From contig NZ_JAGSPM010000006.1 in NCBI RefSeq assembly GCF_018139645.1, forward strand, positions 186,001 through 250,000: 64,000 nt of DNA. Reading direction: 5' to 3'. The notes under the pieces are model-generated. The model searched no databases. It had not been told where the DNA came from and saw only the letters and a program-made list of their open reading frames with translations. This document shows positions 43,172-53,600 of the stretch, piece after piece. The stretch is from Affinundibacterium baiyunense (GTDB lineage Bacteria > Pseudomonadota > Gammaproteobacteria > Burkholderiales > Burkholderiaceae_D). Within the stretch, counting starts at the first letter, position 1. Each line of letters opens with the position of its first letter. The translations under genes were made by a program, and so were the position numbers.

Positions 43172-44617
43172 TCAATGCCCCGCAGCAGCTTTTTTATCTA
43201 AATGAATTCCCTGCTTAGCCAAAATGCCTGGCACCAACAAAGCATAGAGGGCTAAGTAAGCGAAGCAAGCAACACCCACTACATAACTCATTTGTATACC
43301 AATTTTCTCGGACACCATGCCTTGTATCCAACTCACTATGCCGCCGCCCATAATCATCATGATTAGGTAGTTGCTGCCTTGGCCTGTATGTTTGCCCAAG
43401 CCGCTGATCGCCAAGGTAAAAATGCAGGGCCATAAGGTGCTGCAAAACAATCCTATGCTGGTGAAGGCATAAACACTTAGCATGCCGCTGGTGCTCATTC
43501 CCAACACTAAGCCTGAGATGCCGAGCAATGAAAAAATCAGTAGCATTTTGGCGGGATTGCCTTGGCTGGCGATATCGGCGGCAATTAAAACTAGCACGAC
43601 AGCACCGTACACATAGAAGTGGCTTAAATCGTGTTGTGCGATGGCATTGACTAGCAAAAATACGCTGAAGGCAGCATACGGCACTAGGAACTTGGCGATC
43701 TTGGCAGCACCTGCCTGCAAATTAAATGCTTCAACGCCGCCAGTCCAACGTCCTATCATCAAGCTTGCCCAGTACAAAGAGATAAACGGCGCGATGTCTT
43801 TGGTTTGATAGCCCAGCGTGGTTTCCATATAGCCGGGTAGATTACTGGCAGTGGAGACTTCAACGCCCACATAAACAAAGATGGCAGCCATGCCCATCAA
43901 TAGCTGCGGGAACTGCAATGCAGAAGTTTGCGTGCTCTCTTGTTCGAGATTGATGACTGTTGGATTTGGGTGATTGGGTATCGATGAAAATTTGAGAAAG
44001 ATGGCGACCAGCACAAACGCAGCGCCTAGCACCAGATAAGGGATTTTGACACTTTCGATGCTCATTTCGTTGTTACCAGAAGGTGCGCCAAAAATCGCAA
44101 ACGCGATAATCAAAGGCCCTATCGTTGTACCAAAATTATTGACACCACCCGCCAGCGTTAAACGTTGTGAAGCAGTGTTGGCCGTGCCCAGTGAAATAGC
44201 TAAAGGATTGGCGGTGGTTTGTAGTAGCGAGAAGCCCAGACCAACGATAAATAATCCCGACAGCATTAAATCAAAAGACGCCAAATTGGCAGCGGGGTAA
44301 AACAATAAAGTGCCAAACGCAGAAATGCACAAACCAATCACCAAACTATTCTTGTAACCGATGCGTTTTGTCACATCTTCTTTGATGAGTTTTGAGACCA
44401 ATAAATACAGTACTGATCCAACTGTGTATGCCACATAAAACGACAAAGAGACAAATTGACTTTGGGTTTGCGTCAATTGAAAAGCGTGTTTAAAAACTGG
44501 AATCAGAATGTCATTACCCGCTGCAACAAAGCCCCAAAAAAAGAACACCGATACCAAAGGAATAAATTGTCCCCAATGTGTTTGCGACTGCGCTGGTTCT
44601 TGTTTCATTTGTCTCAT
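43172..44617 (-). CDS. Sugar MFS transporter, FucP/GluP type (FHS family)
   Basis: The 481-residue protein has about twelve membrane helices. It shows FHS-type features: FFFWGFVAAGNDILIPVFKHAFQLTQTQSQFV at helix 1 and the GLGFSLLQTTANPLAISLG helix with the conserved asparagine. The second half begins at about residue 255 and includes STASNLPGYMETTLGYQTKD and the FSLLGISGLVLG repeat. The family imports L-fucose, glucose, galactose or N-acetylglucosamine with protons. Which sugar cannot be said. The start at 44617 gives MRQMKQEPAQ; the second Met is equally possible. It stands alone; no sugar catabolic gene is near. Confidence 0.9.
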   Translation of the reverse strand: MRQMKQEPAQSQTHWGQFIPLVSVFFFWGFVAAGNDILIPVFKHAFQLTQTQSQFVSLSFYVAYTVGSVLYLLVSKLIKEDVTKRIGYKNSLVIGLCISAFGTLLFYPAANLASFDLMLSGLFIVGLGFSLLQTTANPLAISLGTANTASQRLTLAGGVNNFGTTIGPLIIAFAIFGAPSGNNEMSIESVKIPYLVLGAAFVLVAIFLKFSSIPNHPNPTVINLEQESTQTSALQFPQLLMGMAAIFVYVGVEVSTASNLPGYMETTLGYQTKDIAPFISLYWASLMIGRWTGGVEAFNLQAGAAKIAKFLVPYAAFSVFLLVNAIAQHDLSHFYVYGAVVLVLIAADIASQGNPAKMLLIFSLLGISGLVLGMSTSGMLSVYAFTSIGLFCSTLWPCIFTLAISGLGKHTGQGSNYLIMMIMGGGIVSWIQGMVSEKIGIQMSYVVGVACFAYLALYALLVPGILAKQGIHLDKKAAAGH

Positions 44618-45322
44618 TCTGATGTAGGTAGGTTGCTATCTGATATGCAAATTTGCTTTGCTGCTGCCACGGTAGTCGTCGCTTTCGCAATCGATTGCAT
44701 CGCTTGAATTTAAGCCTAGATGGTATACCGTCAGTTCGACAAATGCATGTCTAATAGATTGATTTTTATGGGAATTATTGTTTGTTATTGCGGTTTTTGT
44801 CGAATGATTAGTCATTTTGCTCGTCAGTTCTGGTAGCGAAATTGACAGAGTTTTGTTGGTGTTTTGGTGTGCAGAATTTGTAAAACTTCGTTAAACCAGA
44901 AAAGATGATGCACGGCAACATTTTTTCCCTGTTAGCATGTCGACTAATCTCAATGATTAATGATTTTAATAGCCTAAGAGCGAGTTACGGATACTGGTTT
45001 CAACACCAAGAAAACGTAATTAAGTTAGTGGCTAGATGGATAGTTATTCGACACTTATGGGATTAGCTAGTCCTAAATTTAAGGAAACGTTGTAAAAAAT
45101 TGCCAAAATAGTTTTTGTCTGGAAATAACTTTGACGAATTTCTGAATGTTGCTAGTATGAATTCAACACCGTTGTAAAAATGGGATTCTGGTGTGTGAAT
45201 CTGCTGATGCATCTGAGTTTGAAGATTTTTTGCTGTTTATTTCTATGCTGTTTTTGTCTCTGTCCCAACGAAGTTCGATCCAAGACTTACTCCATTTAGT
45301 TACAAAAATAAAGGAAAGCAAT
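44618..45322. other. Divergent intergenic region between sugar permease and porin
   Basis: These 705 bases hold promoters for both flanking genes and no gene I can support. The open frame of the porin extends back to 45191, but a signal peptide begins at 45323. A candidate promoter for the porin is at 45131-45158. The region is AT-rich with no repeat or RNA gene recognised. Confidence 0.5.
45131..45158 (+). promoter_or_regulatory. Candidate sigma-70 promoter of porin operon
   Basis: TTGACG (45131-45136) and TAGTAT (45153-45158) are separated by 16 bases. They resemble a sigma-70 promoter and would give a leader of about 160 bases before the porin start. There is no experimental support. Confidence 0.35.
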
Positions 45323-46594
45323 ATGAAATCGCAATACATTTATCCTCTAGTTTTAGCAAGCATCGCCAGTTTTACTGCTGTGCCAGTGGCGCAGGCTGAT
45401 GAGTTCAGCGATTGGTTGAAAATTGATGGTTTCGGCACGATAGGTACTTACAAAGGTAGTAGTGATGTTGCAGGTGTTCGCACTGATCAGCGTCAACGTG
45501 TCGTTTCATTCAAAGATTGGCGTTTTGATGGTGATAGTCAAGCTTCGATTCAAGCAACTTTGAATCCGCAAGGTAAGCTGAAAGCCGTTGTGCAATTGAT
45601 CTCCAAAAAGGACATCAATAACAGTAATAAGCCGACGGTTGAATGGGCTTATGTGTCTTATCCGATTACTTCAGAGATCGACGTTAAACTTGGCCGCACG
45701 GTCGCGCCAATTTTTATTATGTCGGATTATCGTAATTTGAATTACGCGCAAACCATGGCGCGTCCACAATCCGAGATTTACCAAGTTAATCCAATTACTT
45801 ATCAAGATGGCGCAACTGCCCGCTGGGATAAAAAAGTTGGCGATGGTATGTTGCAAGCAGAGGGTTTCTTCGGTAAGACCAATGTCAGTGTTGCGGGTGG
45901 CGACGTAGATTTGAGTCGTGTTAAAGGCGTTTCTTTGAAGTGGGCACAAGACTCTTGGAGCGTGCGCGCAGGTTACTCTTGGTATGACGCTTCGGTCAAT
46001 GCACCAGGAGTGGAAGTGAATATTAAAGCACTGGTTTCTCTACCAGCAGTAGTGTGTACCAACTGTGCTTCTGTGATTGCATCGCAAGCGAGTCGTTCTA
46101 ACATTGAAGCAAAAATTGCGACAGTGGGAGCAACATTTGACAATGGTGAATGGATAGGTCAAGCCGAGTGGTCTAAACGAGATACCAATAGTGTGGTAAT
46201 TGGCTCAGTATCTGGTTGGAATGTGATGGCGGGATATCGTTATGGTGACTTCACTCCGTATGCGGGCTTAAGCAACTTTAAAGTTGATGCAACTAAAACT
46301 GCTTTGGCACCGGGTGTCGCTGCTCCAGCTGCATTAAGAGCACAGCTCAATTACCTCAATCAATCTTACATGGGTACTGGTGATCCTTCACGTGATGCAG
46401 TAACACTTGGCGTACGCTGGGATTTTGCTAAAAACCTCGCATTAAAAGCGCAATATGAACGCATGAAAATGAAGAACCCTGCAGTCGGTGCGTCATCTGG
46501 CTTCCAAAGTTATGAGACTTCATTGTTAGGCAAACCAAATGGTTTCGATGGCAAGGTGTCGATGTTTACCGTTAATCTTGATTTCGTATTTTAA
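45323..46594 (+). CDS. Outer-membrane porin-like beta-barrel protein
   Basis: From the ATG at 45323 (AAGGAAAG site upstream) the product is 423 residues, with signal peptide MKSQYIYPLVLASIASF... cleaved after VAQA. The mature part has alternating strands ending in a C-terminal aromatic residue (FTVNLDFVF), the outer-membrane sorting signal. Short periplasmic turns and repeated 'kw...sw.vragYsWyd' strands are typical of 16-strand porins. It lies 12 bases before a gene for a small phosphate-binding-like periplasmic protein, so they are one operon. Together they suggest uptake of a phosphate-like or other anion, but no specificity motif can be seen. The upstream extension to 45191 is rejected because it would precede the signal peptide. 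Confidence 0.85.
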   Translation: MKSQYIYPLVLASIASFTAVPVAQADEFSDWLKIDGFGTIGTYKGSSDVAGVRTDQRQRVVSFKDWRFDGDSQASIQATLNPQGKLKAVVQLISKKDINNSNKPTVEWAYVSYPITSEIDVKLGRTVAPIFIMSDYRNLNYAQTMARPQSEIYQVNPITYQDGATARWDKKVGDGMLQAEGFFGKTNVSVAGGDVDLSRVKGVSLKWAQDSWSVRAGYSWYDASVNAPGVEVNIKALVSLPAVVCTNCASVIASQASRSNIEAKIATVGATFDNGEWIGQAEWSKRDTNSVVIGSVSGWNVMAGYRYGDFTPYAGLSNFKVDATKTALAPGVAAPAALRAQLNYLNQSYMGTGDPSRDAVTLGVRWDFAKNLALKAQYERMKMKNPAVGASSGFQSYETSLLGKPNGFDGKVSMFTVNLDFVF

Positions 46595-46606
46595 GCGAGG
46601 CCCAAC

Positions 46607-47029
46607 ATGAAATTATTCTCTAAGACATTAGTTGGTCTGGCAATTTTCGCTGGTACGCAGCTCGCCTATGCTGAACACGTGATCGTGGTTTCTGCAAAGA
46701 GTGCGGTCGCTACTTTAAGCAAAGATCAGATCGCCGATATTTATTTAGGCAATAGCAAAGAGTTCCCAGGTGGCGGGCAGGCATTGCCTTTGTTGATTTC
46801 TTCAGGTGCTGTGCGTACCGAATTCTTTGAAAAAGTATTGGGTAAAAATGAAGCACAAGCCAAAGCAATTTGGTCGCGTTTGGTTTTTAGTGGCAAGGGG
46901 AGTGCACCGCGAGAAGTTGGTGATTCAGCTGAGATACTTAAACTAATCGCTGCAAATCCAAACTGTATCGGCATTATGGAAAAGAGTGCGGTGAATGCGA
47001 GTGTGAAAGTGGTTTATACAGCGCATTAA
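46607..47029 (+). CDS. Small periplasmic PBP-like protein (PstS-related)
   Basis: The 140-residue product has a signal peptide (cleaved after AYA, about residue 22) and one lobe of a phosphate-binding PstS-like fold. LSKDQIADIYLGNSKEFPGG is the usual 'l...qla.iFlG....wpdG' segment. RTEFFEKVLGKNEAQAKAIWSRLVFSGKG follows. The last strand is NCIGIMEKSAVN, matching the typical 'gaIGYv'. It is too short for a two-lobe binding protein. Such short forms usually follow a porin gene, as here (12-base gap). They may feed a small anion to the porin or a sensor rather than to an ABC transporter, which is absent here. A strong terminator lies at 47076-47107. Confidence 0.85.
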   Translation: MKLFSKTLVGLAIFAGTQLAYAEHVIVVSAKSAVATLSKDQIADIYLGNSKEFPGGGQALPLLISSGAVRTEFFEKVLGKNEAQAKAIWSRLVFSGKGSAPREVGDSAEILKLIAANPNCIGIMEKSAVNASVKVVYTAH

Positions 47030-47075
47030 TTTGCAAGCTAGTTTCACGCAGCTAGATACAACTTTAGGTGAAAAA

Positions 47076-47107
47076 AATCCCGCAATTAATATTGCGGGAT
47101 TTTTTTT
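47076..47107. terminator. Rho-independent terminator, possibly bidirectional
   Basis: AATCCCGCAAT (47076-47086) pairs with ATTGCGGGATT (47091-47101) over a 4-base loop, with an A-run before and a T-run after. It closes the porin operon and can serve the convergent dehydrogenase gene. Confidence 0.9.
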
Positions 47108-47175
47108 GTTCGCTTGGAATTCGCTTTTCGTGCAGCGATGCATCTAATTCCAAGCAAGGCTTTCAGCGCAGCGAA

Positions 47176-48207
47176 TTACTTCTTAAAACGCTCTTCAGCC
47201 AAGCGATCTGCAATCACACTAGTTGGTACGCCTTCAGCGTCTGCACGTGCAAATACTTCCGCTAAAGTATCACCGATACGACGTACGTGGGCGTCCATAC
47301 CATCTTCTGGTGTGTTCATGTATTCATAGCAAACCTTGATGATGCCACCCGCATTGATGACAAAATCTGGTGCGTACAAGATACCTTTTTGACGACAAGC
47401 TTCACCGATTTCTGGTGTCGCTAATTGGTTGTTTGCACCGCCTGCAACGATTTTTACTTTCAGGCGATTCATCGTGTCTGGGTTCAAAGTTGCACCCAAT
47501 GCGCATGGCGCATAAATGTCTGCTTCTACGTCATAAATCGCGTTGACATCAACTACTGTCGCGCCAAATTCTTCTTGCGCGCGCTTCAATGAATTTTGAT
47601 CGATATCAGCCACTACCAATTTCGCGCCTGCTTCGTGCAAGCGACGTGCGTAGTCGTAGCCAACGTGACCCAAGCCTTGTAATGCGACAGTTAAGCCGTC
47701 GAAACTATCGCGTTTGAAATGATGTTTAACCGCAGCCTGCGCGCCAACGAAGCAACCCAATGCAGTGAATGGAGATGGATCACCACGATCGCCTAAACCA
47801 GCGACGTATTTCGTTTTGCTTGCCACGTTTGCCATATCTGCTGGGCTAGTGCCGACGTCTTCTGCCGTAATGTAGCGACCACCGAGACGTTCTAAAGCTT
47901 CACCGAGTGCTTCGAACAAAGCCGGTGTTTTGTCTGTTTTTGGATTGCCGATGATGACGCTTTTGCCGCCGCCAATAGGCAAGCCAGCAACTGCGTTTTT
48001 GTAGGTCATGCCGCGTGAGAGGCGCAATACGTCGCGTACTGCTTCTGCTTCGCTAGCGTAATTCCACATACGGCAACCACCCATTGCTGGACCGAGGTTG
48101 GTGTTGTGGACGGCGATGATGGCTTTTAAGCCGGATTTGGCTTCTGATGCGAAAACGACTTGTTCGTGATTGTCAAAATTGACTTCGTTGAAAACAAAGG
48201 CGGTCAT
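47176..48207 (-). CDS. Leucine dehydrogenase-family amino-acid dehydrogenase
   Basis: The 343-residue protein belongs to the Glu/Leu/Phe/Val dehydrogenases. The N-terminal catalytic half has NTNLGPAMGGCRMWNY and AGLPIGGGKSVIIG, where the lysines bind substrate carboxylate and carry catalysis. ITAEDVGTSPADM follows. The NAD-binding half begins TVALQGLGHVGYDYARRLHEAGAKLVVADI. The length and short insertions match leucine/phenylalanine dehydrogenase rather than glutamate dehydrogenase. It should deaminate branched-chain or aromatic amino acids to 2-oxo acids. A GGAG site precedes the ATG at 48207. It stands alone but fits the peptide-rich diet suggested by the peptidases. Exact substrate preference is not certain. 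Confidence 0.92.
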   Translation of the reverse strand: MTAFVFNEVNFDNHEQVVFASEAKSGLKAIIAVHNTNLGPAMGGCRMWNYASEAEAVRDVLRLSRGMTYKNAVAGLPIGGGKSVIIGNPKTDKTPALFEALGEALERLGGRYITAEDVGTSPADMANVASKTKYVAGLGDRGDPSPFTALGCFVGAQAAVKHHFKRDSFDGLTVALQGLGHVGYDYARRLHEAGAKLVVADIDQNSLKRAQEEFGATVVDVNAIYDVEADIYAPCALGATLNPDTMNRLKVKIVAGGANNQLATPEIGEACRQKGILYAPDFVINAGGIIKVCYEYMNTPEDGMDAHVRRIGDTLAEVFARADAEGVPTSVIADRLAEERFKK

Positions 48208-48765
48208 GCTTATGGCTCCGCGCGGATGTGGTGCAGTCTGGCAGATGCGCCAGCTTGATCCAGTGCCGCAAAAAAAATAGGTGGATGAAAAAGGACTATG
48301 AGTTGATAAATCGGGTTTTTACCAAGCGGGTAGCAGGTAAAAAATCGGTGATTGTGTCACGCGCGCAGAAGTATACGGCTAAGCCCCTATAAACTCAAGT
48401 TGGATCAGGCGCACGGTGCGGCTTATCGCAGGATTTAGCTTGATCTGGAATAAGTGTCGAATAAGTTCTAAATAAGTTTGGAATCAATTTAACTGATTTT
48501 TTTACCTGATTTATGAAGTGGAAAATACGATGATGGGAGCGGGTCAAAACGTCACGATACTAATCAGTATTTAATGTTACTAATCAGTAGACATTAAAAC
48601 CGATTGGTATAAAATGCGCTGGCGTCGTTAATCAATTAGCGCACAAAGCATTGAAGTAGAACAGAAATACAAGTAGTCCACAGATTGTTATCTGATGAAT
48701 GTTGTAGCTTTGAGTTGTAAATAGATTTTTATTTATCTTCGTTTTTATCTACTAAGGAGTATTCC
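48208..48765. other. Divergent intergenic region with duplicated operator-like site
   Basis: These 558 bases lie between the dehydrogenase gene (minus) and the fasciclin gene (plus). Beyond the operator-like pair at 48558-48589, I see no gene, RNA or terminator. Promoters for both genes must lie here. Confidence 0.5.
48558..48589. promoter_or_regulatory. Direct repeat of TACTAATCAGTA, 20-base spacing
   Basis: TACTAATCAGTA occurs at 48558-48569 and exactly 20 bases later at 48578-48589. The unit is itself a near-palindrome (TACT..T.AGTA). Two identical half-palindromic sites two helical turns apart are typical of binding sites for a dimeric repressor or activator. Confidence 0.5.
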
Positions 48766-49221
48766 ATGAAACGTATTATTCTTGCTTCAGTATTAAGTAT
48801 CGCAGCTTCTTTTTCTGTCCATGCAAAAGACATCGTTGATACCGCCGTTGGTGCTGGTAACTTCACAACTTTAGCAACTGCTTTGAAAGCGGCTGGCTTG
48901 GTCGATACCTTGAAGGGCAAAGGTCCATTCACGGTATTTGCGCCAACCGATGCTGCATTTGCCAAAATTCCAAAAGCAGATCTGGAAGCTTTGTTAAAAG
49001 ACAAAGCCAAATTGACGGCTGTATTAACCTACCACGTAGTACCAGGCAAAGTAATGGCAGCTGATGTCAAAGCAGGCAAGGTTAAGACTGTACAAGGTGC
49101 TTCATTAACAGTTAGCACAACTGGCGGTGTGAAAGTAGACAATGCTAGTGTGACAGCTACCGATATCGTGGCAGATAATGGTGTGATTCACGTTATTGAT
49201 ACGGTAGTGATTCCAAAATAA
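48766..49221 (+). CDS. Fasciclin (FAS1) domain protein, exported
   Basis: The 151-residue product has a signal peptide (cleaved after VHA, residue 20) and one complete FAS1 domain. It contains [37 protein letters not shown], the H1 box [10 protein letters not shown], the YHVVPG step and the final H2-like [14 protein letters not shown]. Single-domain FAS1 proteins are secreted or periplasmic and often aid adhesion or bind matrix. An AAGGAG site precedes the ATG. It ends with the terminator at 49294-49325. The duplicated operator-like site about 180 bases upstream may control it. Confidence 0.94.
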   Translation: MKRIILASVLSIAASFSVHAKDIVDTAVGAGNFTTLATALKAAGLVDTLKGKGPFTVFAPTDAAFAKIPKADLEALLKDKAKLTAVLTYHVVPGKVMAADVKAGKVKTVQGASLTVSTTGGVKVDNASVTATDIVADNGVIHVIDTVVIPK

Positions 49222-49293
49222 TCAGTAAAAATCGCCAATGATTGTTAGCTTTGAACACAACCTCATGCTAACTGGAATGCGATGTACGTCATT

Positions 49294-49325
49294 AAAAACG
49301 ACCATCAGGATTGATGGTCGTTTTT
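49294..49325 (+). terminator. Rho-independent terminator after fasciclin gene
   Basis: AAAAACGACCATCA pairs with TGATGGTCGTTTTT over a 4-base loop, followed by more A/T. It lies 73 bases after the fasciclin stop. Confidence 0.85.
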
Positions 49326-49494
49326 ATATTTGATGTCAATTAAATATATTTTTCCTGCTGTTACAGATCAGAATTTGATTTTCTGCGCAATTTGTCTCGC
49401 TCAAGACAAAACAAATCAGAGTTCTAGTGACAAAGTATTGAACTTTACGTATGGTAGCGGGTTCAAAGTTCGATTCAATTTTCGGAGGTTTTTT

Positions 49495-50679
49495 ATGTCG
49501 CGACCAAGTTTACTCATCCTTAGTTTGTGCCTTGTTTTGGCAGCGTGCGGACAAGGAGGCAAGGATAGTAAAGTATCCGATAAAGCCGCTACTGCAGAAC
49601 GACCTCTGCAAATTACTGCGGAAGATTATGTCACGATACAGAATAATTCGCTCGCATCTGGTCCGGTAATTACTGGGACAATTCAGCCTGAACGTAAAGC
49701 AGATTTGCGCGCTGAAGTGTCCGCGATTGTGATGCAAGTACTGAAGGAAAACGGCGAAGTCGTGCGCCGCGGTGATTTGTTAGTACGCTTAGATGACACG
49801 ACTTTTCGTGATCAATTAGCGTCCGCGGAACAAGGTGCTCGTGCTGCGCAGCAAACGCTAGATCAAGCAGAACGTCAATTGGAACGCTTGAAGACCTTGC
49901 GTGCATCCGGCATGACATCGATGCAAGCATTAGAAGACGCGGAGATTCGTCGTAACAACGCACAAAGCGAATTAGTCGCGGCGAAGGCGCGTAGCGTCGC
50001 TGCGCGACAGCAACTGCAACGTACCGAAATTCGTGCACCATTTGATGGCATTGTGAGTGAGCGCAAAGTGTCGAACGGTGACACGGCGCAAATCGGTAAA
50101 GAGATCATGAAAGTGATTGACCCAAATAGCTTGCGCTTCCAAGGTTTGATTTCTGCTGAGTCCGTCAATATTGTGAAAGCAGGGCAATCTGTTAGTTTCA
50201 AGATCAACGGCTACGACCAACAGTTTATTGGCAAAGTACGCCGGGTTGATCCAGCGGCAAATGCCACCACGCGTCAAGTTGAAGTGTTAGTCGATTTCGT
50301 CGGTAAAGAGCAGCCACACGTATCGGGCTTGTATGCAGAGGGCCGTGTTGAAGCGGGTAGTACCGAAGCCTTGACCTTGATTGGTTCCGCTTTGATTCGT
50401 GATGGCGACAAAACCTATGTATGGGCAGTTCAAGATGGTTTGCTGAAACGACTCTCTGTTGTGTTGGGCGAGCGTGATGTGCGCCGTGGTGATTACGCAA
50501 TTATTTCTGGATTAAAGAGTGGTGACAAGGTACTGCGTCAACCGATGTCTACTTTTAAAGATGGCTCGAAAGTGAGCTTGGTTGCTTCGGCTAGTTCAGC
50601 GCCAGCTGCTGCAACAGCGGCAGCCTCAGCATCAGCATCAGCCGCTGCAGCATCGGCGGCTTCCGTGACAGGAAAATAA
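49495..50679 (+). CDS. RND efflux periplasmic adaptor (membrane fusion lipoprotein)
   Basis: From the ATG at 49495 (GGAGG site upstream) the product is 394 residues and starts with lipoprotein signal MSRPSLLILSLCLVLAAC (acylated Cys18). The frame is open from 49330, but that extension hides the signal. The layout is that of a MexA/AcrA-type adaptor. A lipoyl half (SGPVITGTIQPERKADLRAE) and a hairpin of coiled coil (AEQGARAAQQTLDQAERQLERLKTLRASGMTSM) come first. The second lipoyl half has LQRTEIRAPFDGIVSERKVS and is followed by beta-barrel and membrane-proximal domains. The end is a low-complexity Ala/Ser tail. It joins the permease encoded 1 base downstream to an outer-membrane channel. No regulator is next to it. 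Confidence 0.93.
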   Translation: MSRPSLLILSLCLVLAACGQGGKDSKVSDKAATAERPLQITAEDYVTIQNNSLASGPVITGTIQPERKADLRAEVSAIVMQVLKENGEVVRRGDLLVRLDDTTFRDQLASAEQGARAAQQTLDQAERQLERLKTLRASGMTSMQALEDAEIRRNNAQSELVAAKARSVAARQQLQRTEIRAPFDGIVSERKVSNGDTAQIGKEIMKVIDPNSLRFQGLISAESVNIVKAGQSVSFKINGYDQQFIGKVRRVDPAANATTRQVEVLVDFVGKEQPHVSGLYAEGRVEAGSTEALTLIGSALIRDGDKTYVWAVQDGLLKRLSVVLGERDVRRGDYAIISGLKSGDKVLRQPMSTFKDGSKVSLVASASSAPAAATAAASASASAAAASAASVTGK

Positions 50680-50680
50680 T

Positions 50681-53600
50681 ATGTTTCTATCCGATTTTAG
50701 TATTAAACGGCCAGTCGCCACCATCGTCATCATTATTGCTTTGATGTGCGTGGGTTTGCTGGCCTTGTCAAAACTGCGCGTGAATGAAATCCCGAATGTA
50801 CAAGAACCGGTACTCGGCGTTTCTGTTCCTTATCCTGGTGCTTCACCAGAGACAGTCGAACGTGAAATCGTAAATCGCATCGAGAAATCTTTGCAGAGTA
50901 TTTCTGGCGTGCGCCAATTGAATGCCTCTGCGAATGAGGGCAGTGCTTACTTCACTTTAATCTTTAACTTCGATCGTAATATGATTGAAGCATCGGATGA
51001 TGTGAGAAATGCGATTGCTTCGGTGCGTTATAAGTTACCAACCGAAATGCGTGAACCGATTATTGAGCGACGTGATCCTAATGATCAGCCGATTATGCAA
51101 TTGGCGCTGTCGTCCAAGACCAAATCACATGCAGAAATATCGCGTCTCGCTGAAGATGATTTATCCGATCGTTTTCGTGCTGTAGATGGCGTCGCTGTCG
51201 TTACCGTCAACGGTGCCTTGAAGCGTGAATTAAGTGTGCTATTGCGCGCGCAAAAACTGCGCGAGTTTAATGTATCGGTATCCGAAGTGGTCAACGCATT
51301 GCGTACACAAAATTCCACCGCGCCTGTCGGTAAAGTGCGTGGAACGATGGATGAAAAAAGTATTCGTCTAGTTGGTCGCTTAGAGTCTCCAGCAGAGTTC
51401 GAGCAAATCGTGGTGAAGCGTCGTGGTACGGAAGTCATACGCTTGGCGCAAGTAGCGACGATTCAAGATGGATTTGCCGAGATTAGCGGCTTTAGCGTGC
51501 GTAACGGTAATCCCAACGTCGGTATTATGGTGATGAAGTCACGTGATGCGAGTACGGTTTCTGTCGCTAACAAGATTCGTGAACAAGTCGCGGAAATTAA
51601 TAAGACTTTGCCTGAGGGTACCAAGTTAGAAATCACTCAAGATGGTGGTAAGAACGCGCAGAAAAATTTGAACAATGTGATTGAGGCATTAATTTTCGGT
51701 GCAGTACTGACGATTTTTGTGGTCTATGTGTTCTTGAACTCATGGCGTTCCACCTTGATTACCGCATTAAGTTTGCCTACCTCAGTGATTGCTGCTTTTA
51801 TCGCTGTTTGGTTGTGTGGTTTCACACTCAACTTTATGACTTTGCTTGGTCTATCACTGGCGATCGGTGTGCTGATCGATGATGCGATTGTGGTTCGTGA
51901 AAACATTGTGCGTCACATGGAAAATGGCTCTGATCGTCGTACTGCCGCACTGAATGGTACGGCGGAGATTGGTTTAGCGGTTGCCGCGACCACTTTCTCG
52001 ATCATGGCGGTGTTTATCCCTGTAGCTTTCATGCCTGGTGTTTCTGGCGAATGGTTCCGTCCGTTTGCTTTGACGGTGACTTCGTCGGTGATGGTGAGCT
52101 TGTTCATCTCATTTACTTTAGATCCGATGTTGTCCGCCTATTGGGGTGATCCAGTGGATCACCACTTACAACCTAAGACGGGCTTGAGCAAAACTTTAGA
52201 GCGATTCAATCACTGGTTTGATAGTAAGGCCGAAGCGTATGGTAGTGTCATTGCTTGGGCTTTGCATCATCGTCGTTGGATGGGCTTCATCGCCTTGGTG
52301 AGTTTTGTCTTGGCACTGGTGTTGCACGGTATGTTTGGTGGTACGAGTTTCTTACCCGCTTCTGATAGTGGCACGGTGATGATCAGTGTGCGTACGCCAT
52401 CGAGTTCTAGTCTGGAATATTCACGTTTAAAAGTAGAAAAAGCGGCAGAACTCGCGCGTACTTTGCCTGAGACAGTTGCCACTAATAGTAGCGTGAACAT
52501 CACCGGTGGTCGGGTCTATGTCGATATCGGCAAGAGCACCGAGCGTAAGCGATCAGCTGCAGAAGTGGCTGTGAGTTTGCGCGCAGCGGTCAGTACTTTA
52601 GTCGGTGCTGAATACGTGGTGCAAGACGATTTGAATAATGGTGGTGGCAAACCAGTGCAAATTCGTTTCTCAGGTGAAGATTCACGTAAGTTAATGGAGA
52701 TCACCAGCGAGTTTATGGATAAATTACGTAAAGTTCCTGGTGCGGTAGATGTTGGTTTGTCGCAGCAAGATCCAAAAGATGAGTTGCAGATTGAGTTGAA
52801 TCGCGGTTTAGCAAACTCTTTGGGAATCTCAGCAAATGATGCAGCACAAGCTTTGCGCGTATCTTTTGCTGGTGTCGAAGTTGGTGATTGGGTTGATCCA
52901 ACTGGTGAAACACGTGATGTCTCGGTGCGCTTGCATCCAGAGGATAGAGTGAGTGCCGACAATATCGAAACCTTACCGATCGCAGTAGCAGGCACAGATA
53001 AGATGGTGCCGTTGGAACAAATCGCGACGATTACAATGGGTAAAGGGCCTGCACGTATTGAACATGCAGACGGTAAACGTATGATCGCTGTTTCTGCCAA
53101 CGTACAAGGTCGTTCGCCAGGTGAAGTGACATCGGATGCGCTGAAAATTGCTAAGGCGATTAATTTCCCAGCGGGATATGGCATCGAGTTAGCGGGTTCA
53201 GCAAAGAATCAGAATGAATTATTTACAGAGATGACGATTGCGCTGGTGATGGGTATCGGCTTGATGTATTTAATTTTAGTGATGCAATTCGGTTCTTTCA
53301 CAGCGCCGGGCGCGGTGATGTTGTCTTTGCCGCTGAGCTTAATTGGTGTGGTGCTGGCTTTGTTAATGACCAAAGGCACGCTAAACCTGATGAGCTTTAT
53401 CGGTATCATCATGTTGATGGGCTTGGTTGCGAAGAATGCGATTCTATTGCTCGATTGCGCGCGTAAGCGTGAGTCGGAAGGATATGATCGTGAGGATGCC
53501 TTGATCTATGCTGGTCGTATGCGTTTGCGTCCAATTTTGATGACGACTTTTGCCTTGATCGCTGGTATGTTGCCGGTGGCAATCGGTGTAGGTGAGGGTG

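Noticed and set aside
43072..43218. Plus-strand 48-codon frame overlapping the end of the sugar permease
   Set aside because: It runs antisense into the permease coding region, has no ribosome site and no recognised family; it may be a remnant but is not supported.
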